A stretch of 64,000 nt of DNA, from contig NZ_BDCI01000001.1 in the NCBI RefSeq assembly GCF_001613425.1, forward strand, positions 62,001-126,000. Reading direction: 5' to 3'. The notes beneath the pieces are model-generated. The model was not told where the DNA came from. It saw only the letters and a list, made by a program, of their open reading frames with translations, and did no database searches. Source of the stretch: Nocardia vulneris. Lineage in GTDB: Bacteria; Actinomycetota; Actinomycetes; Mycobacteriales; Mycobacteriaceae. The position numbers were made by a program, and so were the translations under genes. Of the stretch, positions 1 through 8,530 are shown one piece after another; position 1 is the first letter of the stretch; each line of letters begins with the position of its first letter.

Positions 1-308
1 TGGAACGAGGAGACCGGGACTGGCGGCTGAAACTGCTGCTGATGTCGTGTCGCGTGATCTCCCGCGGTGTCGGCACGGTGCTGCTGCACCATGTGCTCCG
101 GCTCGCGCAGCACCACGGTGCCCGACTGCTCGCCGAATACGTTGCCACGGAACGGAATCGCATCATGTACATCACCTATCGATTCGCCGGTTTCACCGAG
201 GCGGGCGAACACGACGGTGTCACGCTGCTCGCCGCGCCGGCCGAGCCGCCCCCGCCGCCACCGGCGTACCTCACGGTCGAGACGCCCGAAGCGGGGGCCC
301 GCCGGTGA
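1..308 (+). CDS. FkbH-like protein, C-terminal GNAT-like part (5' end outside window)
   Basis: This is the tail of a gene that begins before the window; the open frame has codons starting at base 3. The visible residues include DWRLKLLLMSCRVISRGVG and a stretch ending in a proline run and a TGA at 306-308. That core matches the C-terminal acetyltransferase-like domain of FkbH-type proteins, which load a glyceryl unit from 1,3-bisphosphoglycerate onto an acyl carrier protein in polyketide pathways. The N-terminal HAD-like phosphatase domain that would confirm this is not in view. Downstream genes for a type II thioesterase, a phosphopantetheinyl transferase and a fatty acyl-AMP ligase support a carrier-protein-based pathway. 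The family call is fairly sure; the substrate is inference. Confidence 0.75.
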   Translation, partial: ERGDRDWRLKLLLMSCRVISRGVGTVLLHHVLRLAQHHGARLLAEYVATERNRIMYITYRFAGFTEAGEHDGVTLLAAPAEPPPPPPAYLTVETPEAGARR

Positions 309-376
309 GCGAACGTACTGTGCCACAGCGTGCCTCGCGCGTGACGGAACCGAGCGCGAGCGAGGTGCAGTCATGA
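305..376 (+). CDS. Possible 23-residue linker ORF with overlapping start and stop codons
   Basis: A GTG at 305 overlaps the TGA stop of the FkbH-like gene, and its own TGA (374-376) overlaps the ATG of the thioesterase gene at 373. It would encode 23 residues starting MSERTVPQRASRV, with no recognisable domain. It may be a translational-coupling leader that hands ribosomes from one gene to the next, a remnant of a longer gene, or chance. There is no separate ribosome binding site. Low confidence as a real protein. Confidence 0.25.
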   Translation: MSERTVPQRASRVTEPSASEVQS

Positions 377-1131
377 GTGCGCCGACGATCGCCGCGGGCA
401 AATGGATGCCGTATCCCGGGGCCGGTGGCGCGGCCGCCACGCTGTACTGCCTGCCGCACGCGGGCGCGGGCGCCTCGACCTACCTGCCGTGGCGCAAGCA
501 GTTGCGTCCGGAGGTCGATGTGGTCCCGTTGCAGCCGCCCGGCCGGGAACTGCGGATGCGGGACCGGCCGTTCGAGGACCTCGGGGCGCTGCTCGACGAT
601 CTGCTCGCGGTAATGGACGGCGCGTGGCAGGAGCCGTTCGCGCTGTTCGGGCACAGCCTGGGCGCGCTCGTCGCCTACGAGTTGGCCCGTCGGCTCGCCG
701 CGGGGGCGGGGCCGCGGCCTGCGCACCTGATCGTGTCCGGACGTCGTGCGCCACACCATCCTTCGCGGTTGCCCTGGGTTCGCATGGCCTCCGACGCGAC
801 GTTGCTCGAGATCGTGTACCGGCTCGGCGGCACCCCCGACGAGGTACTCGCGGACGAGCAGATGCGCGCCCAGGTGCTCGCGCTGATGCGCGCCGATCTG
901 GGGGTGGATCAGACCTACCACTATCGGCCGCACCCGCGGCTCGACGTGCCGATCACCGTGCTGAGCGGGAGCGCCGATTCGCACGTCACCATGGCCGAAC
1001 TCGAGCCGTGGGCCGAATGTGGTTCGGCCGGAGTCGATATCCGGCTCGTGCCCGGTGGGCATTTCTTCCCGGTGACCCACCGCGACGCCGTGCTGCGGCG
1101 GGTTCGCGAGTGCCTGATGGGGTCACCGTGA
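373..1131 (+). CDS. Type II thioesterase (alpha/beta hydrolase)
   Basis: The 252-residue protein has the usual length of stand-alone editing thioesterases of polyketide and non-ribosomal peptide systems. These cytosolic enzymes hydrolyse misprimed acyl groups from carrier proteins. Visible signatures are the oxyanion region LYCLPHAGAGAS near residue 24, QPPGRE at 54-59, the nucleophile elbow GHSLG at 93-97 with Ser95, and a late GGHFF motif carrying the catalytic His. The ATG at 373 was chosen because the purine-rich GCGAGG lies a few bases upstream and homology begins just after it; the frame is open further upstream without protein-like sequence. It sits between the FkbH-like gene and the phosphopantetheinyl transferase, whose GTG start overlaps its stop (GTGA), so the genes are one operon. 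Confidence 0.9.
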   Translation: MSAPTIAAGKWMPYPGAGGAAATLYCLPHAGAGASTYLPWRKQLRPEVDVVPLQPPGRELRMRDRPFEDLGALLDDLLAVMDGAWQEPFALFGHSLGALVAYELARRLAAGAGPRPAHLIVSGRRAPHHPSRLPWVRMASDATLLEIVYRLGGTPDEVLADEQMRAQVLALMRADLGVDQTYHYRPHPRLDVPITVLSGSADSHVTMAELEPWAECGSAGVDIRLVPGGHFFPVTHRDAVLRRVRECLMGSP

Positions 1132-1868
1132 TCGGCGGCACGGCCCCGCGCCGGACGATCGCGCCGGACGACGTCGATCTGTGGTGGACGGCGCTGACGG
1201 GGGAGTGCGCGCCGGAAGATCGCCGCGTGCTCTCCGCCGCGGAACTCGGCCGCAGCAGCCGCTTCGGCACGGCGGGGTTCGCGAACGACTTCATCCGGAC
1301 CCGGGCCACGTTGCGGCGCGTGCTCGCCGCGTATGTCGGAATCGCCCCCGAAGCAGTGGAATTCACCGCGGGTGTGCACGGCAAGCTGGAATTGCCCGGC
1401 CACGCACTGCCATTCAATCTCACGCACACGACCGACTGCGCTGTCATCGCGATAGCCGGATCCGGCGCGGTCGGCGTCGATATCGAATCGCTGGACACCG
1501 ACTTCGACCAGGTGGCGCTCGCCACCCGAGTGCTCACCCCCGGCGAGGCGGACCTGGTCCGGGCCGACCGCCGCCGGTTCCTGCACCACTGGGTGGCCAA
1601 GGAGAGCTACCTGAAATGGCTGGGCAGCGGGCTGACGATCGCCCCCGACACCCTCGAGCTCGGGGCGGACGCGTCCGGGCGCACAGTGGTCACGGGCGTC
1701 GACGGCGTGGCTCTGCCCGTCGGGTACGTCCATCGCTTCGGGCTGAGCCCGCGCCACGTCGGCGCCTTCGTCAGTCACCGGCCTGCCCGGCGCTTTCCCC
1801 TGCGTCCCGCTGAATCAGCCGGGGCAAGAACACATTTCGGTCGTCGTAGCGCAGGAGTGCAAGCATGA
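1128..1868 (+). CDS. 4'-phosphopantetheinyl transferase, Sfp type
   Basis: The protein (246 residues) transfers the phosphopantetheine arm of CoA to a conserved serine of carrier proteins. It shows the two Sfp-family metal/CoA motifs: GVDIE at 116-120 with Asp118 and Glu120, and WVAKESYLK at 155-163 with Glu159 and Lys163. A FNLTHT motif at 96-101 precedes them, as in the family. The GTG start at 1128 overlaps the thioesterase stop (GTGA), and the TGA stop overlaps the ATG of the next gene (ATGA), which indicates translational coupling. Its local partner is probably a carrier protein encoded left of the window. It could also activate the carboxylic acid reductase at 12068-15562, which carries a phosphopantetheine site; that link is inference. 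Confidence 0.9.
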   Translation: MIGGTAPRRTIAPDDVDLWWTALTGECAPEDRRVLSAAELGRSSRFGTAGFANDFIRTRATLRRVLAAYVGIAPEAVEFTAGVHGKLELPGHALPFNLTHTTDCAVIAIAGSGAVGVDIESLDTDFDQVALATRVLTPGEADLVRADRRRFLHHWVAKESYLKWLGSGLTIAPDTLELGADASGRTVVTGVDGVALPVGYVHRFGLSPRHVGAFVSHRPARRFPLRPAESAGARTHFGRRSAGVQA

Positions 1869-3580
1869 CAACCTTCTTCCCGATAGAGCCGGTCACCCTC
1901 GTGCAGATGCTGACCATGCGGGCCGCCGCCAGACCCGACGAGGTGCGGTTCCGGCATCTCGGCGACGGTGACGAAGTCAGTGCTGCAATGACTTTCGCGG
2001 ATCTGGACCGGGCGGCCCGCGCGGTGGCCGTGCGGCTGGCCGAGGTCACCCGGCCGGGGGAGCGAGCGCTGCTGCTCTACGCGCCCGGGCTGGAATTCGT
2101 CGTCGCCTTCTACGGCTGCCTGTATGCCGGTGTGGTCGCGGTGCCGGTGGCGCCGCCGCAGCCGAACAAGCTGGCCGACTCGCTGGCGCGGCTGGCGTCC
2201 ATCACCGCCAACTCCGGGGCGCGGCTGCTGCTCACCAGTGCCGATATCGAACCGCTGCTGACACCGGTGCTGGCGCACAGCAAGGGATTCACCCAGCTGC
2301 GCACCGTGGTCACCGATCAGGTCGACCCGGCGACGGCCGAGCGGTACCGCGATCCGGGCATCACCGCCGAAACCATTGCGCACCTGCAGTATTCGTCCGG
2401 TTCGACCGGGGAACCCAAAGGTGTCGTGCTCACCCACGGCAACGTGCTCGCCAATCTGCGACTGGTCACCGGGAAGATCGGTGCCGGAGTAGGCGTGGCG
2501 TGGCTGCCGACCTTTCACGACATGGGTCTGCTCAGCATGGTGACCTACCCGGTGTACAGCGACTCCTCCGTGATCAGCATGTCCCCCTTGGCATTCGTGC
2601 AACGCCCGGCGCGCTGGATCGCGGCGATGTCGCGTTTCGGCGCCACCCACACGGTCGCCCCCAATTTCTCCTTCGCGCTCGCCGTGCGACGGGTAGCCGC
2701 CCCGCAGGTCGGGAAGTACGACCTGTCGCCCCTGCGGGTGGCGCTCTGCGGCGCGGAACCCGTCCGGGTGGACACGATGCTCGCCTTCGCCGAGCATTTC
2801 GGCGACGCGGGTTTCGACGCCGCCAGCCTGTTCCCGTGCTACGGCCTCGCCGAGGCGACTCTGCTGGTGACCGGCGGCCCGCGCGGCAGCGGCCTCACCA
2901 CCGTCGAGGTCGACCCGACCGCGCTGGCCAAGGGGCGGGTGGAACCGGTGCCGAGCGGTGGCCGCAGGTTGGTGGCCAGCGGTGAACTCAACGACGCCTA
3001 CGAGTTCGTGCTCGCCGACCCCGAGACGCTCACCCCGCTACCGGCCGGGCAGGTCGGCGAAATCTGTTTGCGCGGAGACAGTGTCGGCGCCCGGTACTGG
3101 GACGCGCCGCAAGCCTCGGCCGAGACCTTCGGTGCGCGCGTCCCCGGCCACGCCGGAAACTTCCTGCGCACCGGCGATCTCGGGTTCGTGCACGAGGGAC
3201 AGCTCTACGTCACCGGTCGTCGTAAGGACCTCATCATCATCGATGGCTACAACCACTACCCCTCCGACCTCGAAGCCACCGCGATGGACAGCCACCCGGC
3301 CCTGCGGCCCGACCGCTGTGCCGCCTTCCAGGTGCTCGATCACGACGACCCCGAGCTGGTGCTGGTGGCCGAACTGAACCGCGATCACCCGGCCGACGCC
3401 GCCACCAGAGCCGAGATAGCCACCGCCGTGCGCACCGCGATCGGCGAGCACCACGGCCTGCGCCTGACCGACGTGGTCCTGATCACCCCCGGCTCCATCC
3501 CGCTCACCTCGAGCGGCAAAGTCCGCCGCTACGCGGTCCGCGAGCAATACCGCGACAACGCGCTGTCCCCGCTGTCCTGA
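1865..3580 (+). CDS. Fatty acyl-AMP ligase (FAAL)
   Basis: This 571-residue ANL-superfamily enzyme activates a fatty acid with ATP and passes the acyl-adenylate to a carrier protein rather than to CoA. The P-loop-like motif YSSGSTGEPKG is at 176-186. WLPTFHDMGLL, typical of FAALs, follows about 35 residues later, and GRRKDLIIIDGYNHYP marks the hinge to the C-terminal domain. The sequence between the second ATP motif and the GEICLRG stretch includes an insertion region of the kind that distinguishes FAALs from acyl-CoA ligases. It is the last gene of the operon and starts inside the previous stop codon (ATGA). Together with the FkbH-like, thioesterase and transferase genes it suggests a fatty-acyl-primed polyketide or lipopeptide. 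Confidence 0.92.
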   Translation: MTTFFPIEPVTLVQMLTMRAAARPDEVRFRHLGDGDEVSAAMTFADLDRAARAVAVRLAEVTRPGERALLLYAPGLEFVVAFYGCLYAGVVAVPVAPPQPNKLADSLARLASITANSGARLLLTSADIEPLLTPVLAHSKGFTQLRTVVTDQVDPATAERYRDPGITAETIAHLQYSSGSTGEPKGVVLTHGNVLANLRLVTGKIGAGVGVAWLPTFHDMGLLSMVTYPVYSDSSVISMSPLAFVQRPARWIAAMSRFGATHTVAPNFSFALAVRRVAAPQVGKYDLSPLRVALCGAEPVRVDTMLAFAEHFGDAGFDAASLFPCYGLAEATLLVTGGPRGSGLTTVEVDPTALAKGRVEPVPSGGRRLVASGELNDAYEFVLADPETLTPLPAGQVGEICLRGDSVGARYWDAPQASAETFGARVPGHAGNFLRTGDLGFVHEGQLYVTGRRKDLIIIDGYNHYPSDLEATAMDSHPALRPDRCAAFQVLDHDDPELVLVAELNRDHPADAATRAEIATAVRTAIGEHHGLRLTDVVLITPGSIPLTSSGKVRRYAVREQYRDNALSPLS

Positions 3581-3596
3581 GCCGGTCGACTACACA

Positions 3597-3627
3597 CCGA
3601 CATCCCCTGCTGGGCAAGGGATGTCGG
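3597..3627 (+). terminator. Hairpin after the FAAL gene
   Basis: A perfect 10-bp inverted repeat, CCGACATCCC and GGGATGTCGG, with an 11-base loop begins 16 bases after the FAAL stop. No T-run follows, as is common for actinobacterial terminators. It lies at the end of the plus-strand operon, before the convergent transporter gene. Termination is inferred from shape and position. Confidence 0.6.
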
Positions 3628-3842
3628 CTGGTTGGGACGTCGAGCCGGGCGGGGCGGCAGCGGTCCTCCCTCCGCTGTCCGCGCGCCGCCGGTCGCCCGA
3701 CGCCGGCTCGGTGCCGGCCACTCGCACCGCAACCCCTCGATGCGGCGACGGAGCCGGCGACGCGTGAGCGGTGGGGCGCGCTGGGAGTGCAGGTCGGGCC
3801 GCCCCCTCCGCGGTCCGACCCACCCGGGATGCGGTGTCGTGT

Positions 3843-5096
3843 TCATCCGGCCACCCGCGTTCGATCGACCGGGGCCGGTCGGCCCGCGCGGCCGGTGCGG
3901 GTCAGCGCCGCCAGCACAAGGGCGGCGCAGACCGAGGTCAGGATGAAGGTCTGGAAGACCTGCAGCGGACCGGTCGCCGCCAATACCCAGCCACCGAGGG
4001 TGGGCGCGGCCACCGCGCCGAGCCTGCCGACGCCGTTGGACCAACCGAGCGCGCTACCGCGCAGGTCGGCCGGATAGGCGTCCGCCACAGCGGCATTGAT
4101 GAGATTCAAGGTGGAATGCGCGGCCGCGCCGAGCACCGCGATGACGGCGAGCAGCAGCAGCCGATCCGACAGCCCCGTGGCACAGGCCACGATCATGGTC
4201 GCGGCGATGCACGCGCTCACGCTCGCCACGGGACGCGCGCCCCACCGCACGGCCGCCGCGGCGAGTGCGAACGATCCGATGACCGCACCGCTGTTGAGGG
4301 TCAGCGAGAACTGCAGAGCCGAGGTCATCGGATAGCGCAGCTCCCGCATCAGCGTGGTGATCCAGGTGTTCAGCCCGTACCAGGTGAGCAATTCGGCGAA
4401 GGCCGCCACCGCGAACAGGATCGTCATCGATCCGCGGGGCGCGGCGAACAGTTCGCGTACCCGGCTCGGGCTGCGGGTGCGTGCGAATTCCCTGGACTCG
4501 GGCAGCAACACGATCGCGACGAGCAGGACCAGCGCGGAGCCGATCGCGCCGATCCAGCACAGCGGCCGCCAGCCGTGCTCGGACAGCAGGACCAAGCCGG
4601 CGAGGGCGGAGGTGATGCCGCCGATCGGGATACCGGCCATGAGCACGGTGACGGTCAGGCTGGTGCGGCCGGGCGCGGTGTACTCCTTGGCCAGCGCCAA
4701 CGCGACGGCGGCCGCGGCACCCATACCGATCCCGGCCAGCAGGCGGAACGCGCCCAACTGCGCCGCGGAGCCGGCCAGCGCGCAGGCCGCGGTCCAACCG
4801 GTGAACCAGCCGACGGCGACCAGCAGGGGGCGCCGCCGCCCGAACCGATCGGCCAGCCGGCCGCCGGTCAGCGCCCCGGCGGTCATCCCGACGTAGACCA
4901 TGCTGCCGACCGTGCCCGCGGTGGATTTGGTCATCCCCCAACCGGTTTCGTCGAGCAGCGCGGGCAGCATCGCGCCGTACATGATGAGGTCGTAGCCCTC
5001 GGCGATGACGATGAGCGCACACAGCCCGATGACGCCGGTCGCCGGGAGACGGTCGCGGGCGGCCGCGCTGTGCGCGGTCACGGCTGCTTTCCGCAC
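3843..5096 (-). CDS. MFS permease, aromatic acid:H+ symporter type
   Basis: This 417-residue membrane protein has about 12 predicted hydrophobic segments. Near residue 32 it carries EGYDLIMYGAMLP, close to the DGxD-type motif of aromatic-acid symporters such as BenK and PcaK. The loop motif GRLADRFGRRRP follows helix 2. The family imports benzoate- or hydroxyphenyl-type acids with protons. The gene starts 4 bases after the stop of the extradiol dioxygenase gene and is the last of a three-gene operon, so the substrate is probably the aromatic compound that the two upstream enzymes degrade. The exact compound cannot be read from sequence. Confidence 0.85.
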   Translation of the reverse strand: MRKAAVTAHSAAARDRLPATGVIGLCALIVIAEGYDLIMYGAMLPALLDETGWGMTKSTAGTVGSMVYVGMTAGALTGGRLADRFGRRRPLLVAVGWFTGWTAACALAGSAAQLGAFRLLAGIGMGAAAAVALALAKEYTAPGRTSLTVTVLMAGIPIGGITSALAGLVLLSEHGWRPLCWIGAIGSALVLLVAIVLLPESREFARTRSPSRVRELFAAPRGSMTILFAVAAFAELLTWYGLNTWITTLMRELRYPMTSALQFSLTLNSGAVIGSFALAAAAVRWGARPVASVSACIAATMIVACATGLSDRLLLLAVIAVLGAAAHSTLNLINAAVADAYPADLRGSALGWSNGVGRLGAVAAPTLGGWVLAATGPLQVFQTFILTSVCAALVLAALTRTGRAGRPAPVDRTRVAG

Positions 5097-5100
5097 GATC

Positions 5101-6051
5101 TCAGCTCCCTTCCCCGGTGCGCCGCCAGCTCGCGAGCTGCCCGCCCCACAGATTCACGCTGCGCGGCACCGGATCCCAGCGCCGTGGGGTGTAGGTGGCG
5201 CGATCGTCGTGGAACTTCTCCATCTCCGCAGACAGTTCGACATGGTTGCCCGCGGGATCGTCCGCGAAGACGAACAGGTTGTTGCCGGGTCCGTGCCGGC
5301 CCGGACCCCAGACGACATCCACCTCCTGCTCGGTGAGGCGGTCGCACCAGCGCTTGAAATCGTTCCATTCGGCGAGGTCGAACGAGTAGTGGTCCAGGCA
5401 GGCCCGCTCGGCGGCGACGAGCGCGAGGGTGTGATGATCGCGGTTGCTGCGCAACCAGGCGAAGGAGCCGTCGGACAACTGATCAGAGATCTGGAAACCG
5501 ACTGTATGGCAATAGAAGTCGATCATCTGCGGGACATCGGTGCTGCCCAGGGCGAGATGCTGGAAGCGGATCGGCCGCTGCCCGGTATCGGCGCCGCGCT
5601 CCCCGGTGCGGTGCACCGGTGCGTGGAAATGCACGATATTGCCTTCAGGGTCGGTGGTGCCCAGACCGGTTGCGGTGCCGACCGATTCGTCCAGGAACCG
5701 CTCGTCCAGCGCGTCGACCGAGTAGCCCGCCGCCCGCAGTCGCTTGTCCAGCAGGCCGAGTCCATCGGGGTCGGCCACCTCGAAACCCAGATGGTCCAGC
5801 GCGGGCGCGCCGGGCAGCAGATCCAGCACGTGATGGCCGCGGCCCCAGCCCAGCCGCAGCCCGCCGCCGGACAGTTCGCTGTGCGGCACCAAACCGAATA
5901 CGCGCCCGTAGAACTCGGCCACCGGGCCGACCTCGGGAACTCGCAACCCGAGGTGGGACGCCGCGGTACGGCGTAGCGCACCGCTGTGCCGAGACGCGTT
6001 GTGCAACAACGGCTGCGGGGAGTCCATGCGGTCCTTCACTTCCGTACTCAT
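5101..6051 (-). CDS. Extradiol ring-cleavage dioxygenase (VOC fold, type I)
   Basis: The protein (316 residues) has two tandem VOC modules, as in BphC/MhpB-like type I extradiol dioxygenases that open catechols next to the hydroxyls. Probable iron ligands in the C-terminal module are His165 (RFQHLAL), His221 (LDHYSF) and Glu272 (NHVELSAE); His252 in RHGPGNN fits the conserved catalytic region. The ATG at 6051 overlaps the TGA of the upstream hydroxylase gene (ATGA), which fixes the start; the frame is open further upstream but reads as the shadow of the hydroxylase. It should cleave the catechol made by that hydroxylase. The side chain of the substrate is not known. Confidence 0.88.
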   Translation of the reverse strand: MSTEVKDRMDSPQPLLHNASRHSGALRRTAASHLGLRVPEVGPVAEFYGRVFGLVPHSELSGGGLRLGWGRGHHVLDLLPGAPALDHLGFEVADPDGLGLLDKRLRAAGYSVDALDERFLDESVGTATGLGTTDPEGNIVHFHAPVHRTGERGADTGQRPIRFQHLALGSTDVPQMIDFYCHTVGFQISDQLSDGSFAWLRSNRDHHTLALVAAERACLDHYSFDLAEWNDFKRWCDRLTEQEVDVVWGPGRHGPGNNLFVFADDPAGNHVELSAEMEKFHDDRATYTPRRWDPVPRSVNLWGGQLASWRRTGEGS

Positions 6052-7610
6052 GCGGGAACGGGGTCGGCGGCGCACAGCGCCGTGGTGAGGGCGGGGGCGT
6101 GGCCCGGCTGCCAGGCGGCGGCGACGAACCGGTCCGGGCGCAACAGCACACTGTGCCCCCGGTACGCGGCCAGGTCGGCGGCGAGCCGGCCGTCGAGGTC
6201 GATGATCGAGCCGATACCCGGTGCGCACGAAGGCATCCGGTCATCGATCGGGACGTGCAGCACCACCGGCGCGAACGATTGTGCGTGGCGCAGCTCGGCC
6301 GCGAGGACCGCCGCGTCGCCGCCGACGCCGAGCAACGCCCAACCGAGACCGAGGATTTCGTCGAGCAGCCGCATCCGGCCGGTGCCCGCCTCGAAGACCA
6401 CCGGCTGCCCGATCGCGATGCCGACGGGCGCGGTCGCGGTCGCGATCAACCCGGTCGAATAGACCTGGGCGGGCCGGTACCGCATCCCTTCGAAATACGC
6501 TTTGCCATGCGGTGTCGAGACCGCCCGGCGCAGGTAGTCGTCGCGCCGCCGGGCCAGCCTGGCATCGGTCGTCATCACCACCCGCCGCATCCGCTCCGAA
6601 AGGGCGACGGTGGCGAGGGCGTGCGGTTTCCGTTCGCTCTCATAGGAATCCAGCGCGGCGTCGGTCAGCCGGCCGGCCAGCACATCGGCGATCTTCCAGG
6701 TGAGATTCGCCGCGTCCCGGATGCCCGAATTCAAGCCCTGGCCCGCGAACGGCGGCATCATGTGCGCGGCGTCGCCGAGCAGGAACACCCGCCCGGTGCG
6801 CCACCGCTCCGCGACCAGGCTGTGGAACCGGTAGGTCACCACGCGCTCCACCTGGTCGTCGGTGATCTCGCGATACGGTGCGAGCAGGCGGTGCACCAGT
6901 TCCAGCTCCGGCAGTTCGCCTTCGCCGGGGTGCAGCAGGAATTCGTACCGGCAGCGCCCGCCGCTGCCCGGGATGATCACGTGCGGGCGCGCGGGATCGG
7001 CGTGATGCATCCCGTACCGCTGGTCGTGCCGATCGCCGAGCACATCGGCGACCAGCCAGGTCTCCGGATGGCTGTGACCGCGCATGCCGATGCCGAGCCG
7101 GTCGCGCACCGTCGAGCGGCCGCCGTCGCAGCCGAGGACGTAGCGGGCCCGCAGTCGCAGTGTGCCGCAACGGATCGTGACGCCGTCGTCGTCCGGCACC
7201 AGGTCGGTCAGCTCGGTGCCCATGCGCAGCCGCACGGTCGGTTGCTGTCGCAGGTGCTGTGCCAGTTCGCGTTCCAGGTCGGGCTGGGCGAACGGATTCT
7301 TGAACGGGTAGCCGAAGCGGCGGGGTTGCTCGGCGCGGGCGTGGAACAGCGGGCTGCCCTGGCTGTCGTAATAGCGAGTGCCGGTGCCGGGCACCATGAT
7401 TCGCAGCAGTCGCTCGGCCAGGCCGGCCCACTGGTAGGCGCGCAACGCCTCGTCGTCGATGCTGATCGCCTTCGGCTCGTCACTGGTCTCGGTGTTCCGC
7501 TCGAGCACCTGTACCCGTACGCCGCGGGCCGCGAGCAGTGCCGCCGCGGTCATGCCCACCGGGCCCGCGCCGACGATCACGACATCGCTTTCGATCACCC
7601 CACCCTGCAC
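6048..7610 (-). CDS. FAD-dependent aromatic ring hydroxylase, MhpA/PHBH-like
   Basis: This 520-residue class A flavoprotein monooxygenase shows all three family motifs: the FAD-binding GAGPVG at 14-19, the DG motif in GCDGGRSTVRDRLG, and the GD motif GDAAHMMPPFAGQGLNSGIRD. Such enzymes use NADPH and oxygen to add a hydroxyl ortho to an existing one. Similarity is strongest to 3-(3-hydroxyphenyl)propionate-type hydroxylases, which feed extradiol cleavage, and that is exactly the next gene. The start is GTG at 7610, with GGAAGGAGC seven bases upstream. It is the first gene of the minus-strand operon and is divergent from the IclR regulator. Confidence 0.88.
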   Translation of the reverse strand: MQGGVIESDVVIVGAGPVGMTAAALLAARGVRVQVLERNTETSDEPKAISIDDEALRAYQWAGLAERLLRIMVPGTGTRYYDSQGSPLFHARAEQPRRFGYPFKNPFAQPDLERELAQHLRQQPTVRLRMGTELTDLVPDDDGVTIRCGTLRLRARYVLGCDGGRSTVRDRLGIGMRGHSHPETWLVADVLGDRHDQRYGMHHADPARPHVIIPGSGGRCRYEFLLHPGEGELPELELVHRLLAPYREITDDQVERVVTYRFHSLVAERWRTGRVFLLGDAAHMMPPFAGQGLNSGIRDAANLTWKIADVLAGRLTDAALDSYESERKPHALATVALSERMRRVVMTTDARLARRRDDYLRRAVSTPHGKAYFEGMRYRPAQVYSTGLIATATAPVGIAIGQPVVFEAGTGRMRLLDEILGLGWALLGVGGDAAVLAAELRHAQSFAPVVLHVPIDDRMPSCAPGIGSIIDLDGRLAADLAAYRGHSVLLRPDRFVAAAWQPGHAPALTTALCAADPVPA

Positions 7611-7706
7611 TCGAACGCTCCTTCCGGAAGGCTGCTCGAGTCCACTCTAAGTGCGCGTCCCGGATATAGGGACCGAAGTCCTGATAAACGGGACGAAATT
7701 GGCCAA

Positions 7707-7723
7707 GGTTCCAGACTGGAACC
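7707..7723. promoter_or_regulatory. Perfect palindrome between hydroxylase and IclR genes (operator candidate)
   Basis: GGTTCCAGACTGGAACC is a perfect inverted repeat with 7-bp arms and a 3-bp centre. It lies just upstream of the IclR start and about 100 bp from the divergent hydroxylase start. IclR regulators usually bind palindromes in such intergenic regions. A second, weaker repeat GTCCC-N7-GGGAC lies about 40 bp away, toward the hydroxylase gene. Binding is inferred, not shown. Confidence 0.55.
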
Positions 7724-7728
7724 CTAGA

Positions 7729-8526
7729 ATGTCCTACATGGCAGGACATATTTCTGGACCGAACAGTGGGTACCGCGAACGCAATACCACCGCGGACCGC
7801 GCGCTCGACATCCTGCTGATGTTCGACGAGCGACATCTGGTGCTGACCGCGGCCGAGGTGGCCGCCCATCTCGCGGTGGGACGCTCCACCGCCTACCGGT
7901 ATCTGCAGAGCCTCACCCAGACCGGGTTCCTGGAGGACGCCGACGGCAGCGGCTACCGGCTAGGGGCGCGGGTGATGGAGCTGGCGCGGCTGGCTCGCCG
8001 CGGTTTCGGCCTCTCCGAGATCGCCCGGCCGATCATGCGCCGCCTCGCGACCACCGTGGGGGAAACCGTGCTGCTCACCCGGCTCACCGGCGATCGGGTC
8101 ATCTGCCTGGAACGCGAAGACAGTGGTAGCCGGGCCGTGCGGATCACCTACGAGCGCGGCGAGATCCTGCCCATCAATGCGGGAGCGTCCGCGTTCAGCC
8201 TGCTGAGCTGGCTTTCCGACGCCGCGGTCGACGACATTCTCGACACCACCCACCTGGAAGGCTTCACCGCGCGCACCCCGGTGACCAAGCGCGCGCTGCT
8301 GGCCCGCCTGCAACAGACCCGCGAGCAGGGCTACGCCGTGAGCCGCGGCGAACTGGACCCCGACGTGCTCGGTATCGCCGCCCCCGTGCACGGCGCCGAC
8401 GGCGACGTCGTCGCCGCGGTGAGCATCGCCGCCCTCTCCACCCGCGTCCCCGACACCCGCGTCCCCGACCTGGCCGTCGCCGTCCTCGCCGCCGCAGCCG
8501 AAATCACCGCAAACCTCAACGGCTGA
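7729..8526 (+). CDS. IclR-family transcriptional regulator
   Basis: The protein (265 residues) has the IclR layout. An N-terminal winged helix (TADRALDILLMFDE to GRSTAYRYLQSLTQTGFL) is followed by an effector-binding domain with the conserved GETVLLTRL and SRGELDPDVLGIAAPV segments. The ATG at 7729 is preferred because GGAA lies about 8 bases upstream. An ATG at 7738 is possible, and upstream codons back to 7651 would run through the palindrome. It is divergent from the hydroxylase-dioxygenase-permease operon and probably senses the aromatic substrate or an intermediate. Confidence 0.88.
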   Translation: MSYMAGHISGPNSGYRERNTTADRALDILLMFDERHLVLTAAEVAAHLAVGRSTAYRYLQSLTQTGFLEDADGSGYRLGARVMELARLARRGFGLSEIARPIMRRLATTVGETVLLTRLTGDRVICLEREDSGSRAVRITYERGEILPINAGASAFSLLSWLSDAAVDDILDTTHLEGFTARTPVTKRALLARLQQTREQGYAVSRGELDPDVLGIAAPVHGADGDVVAAVSIAALSTRVPDTRVPDLAVAVLAAAAEITANLNG

Positions 8527-8530
8527 CGGG

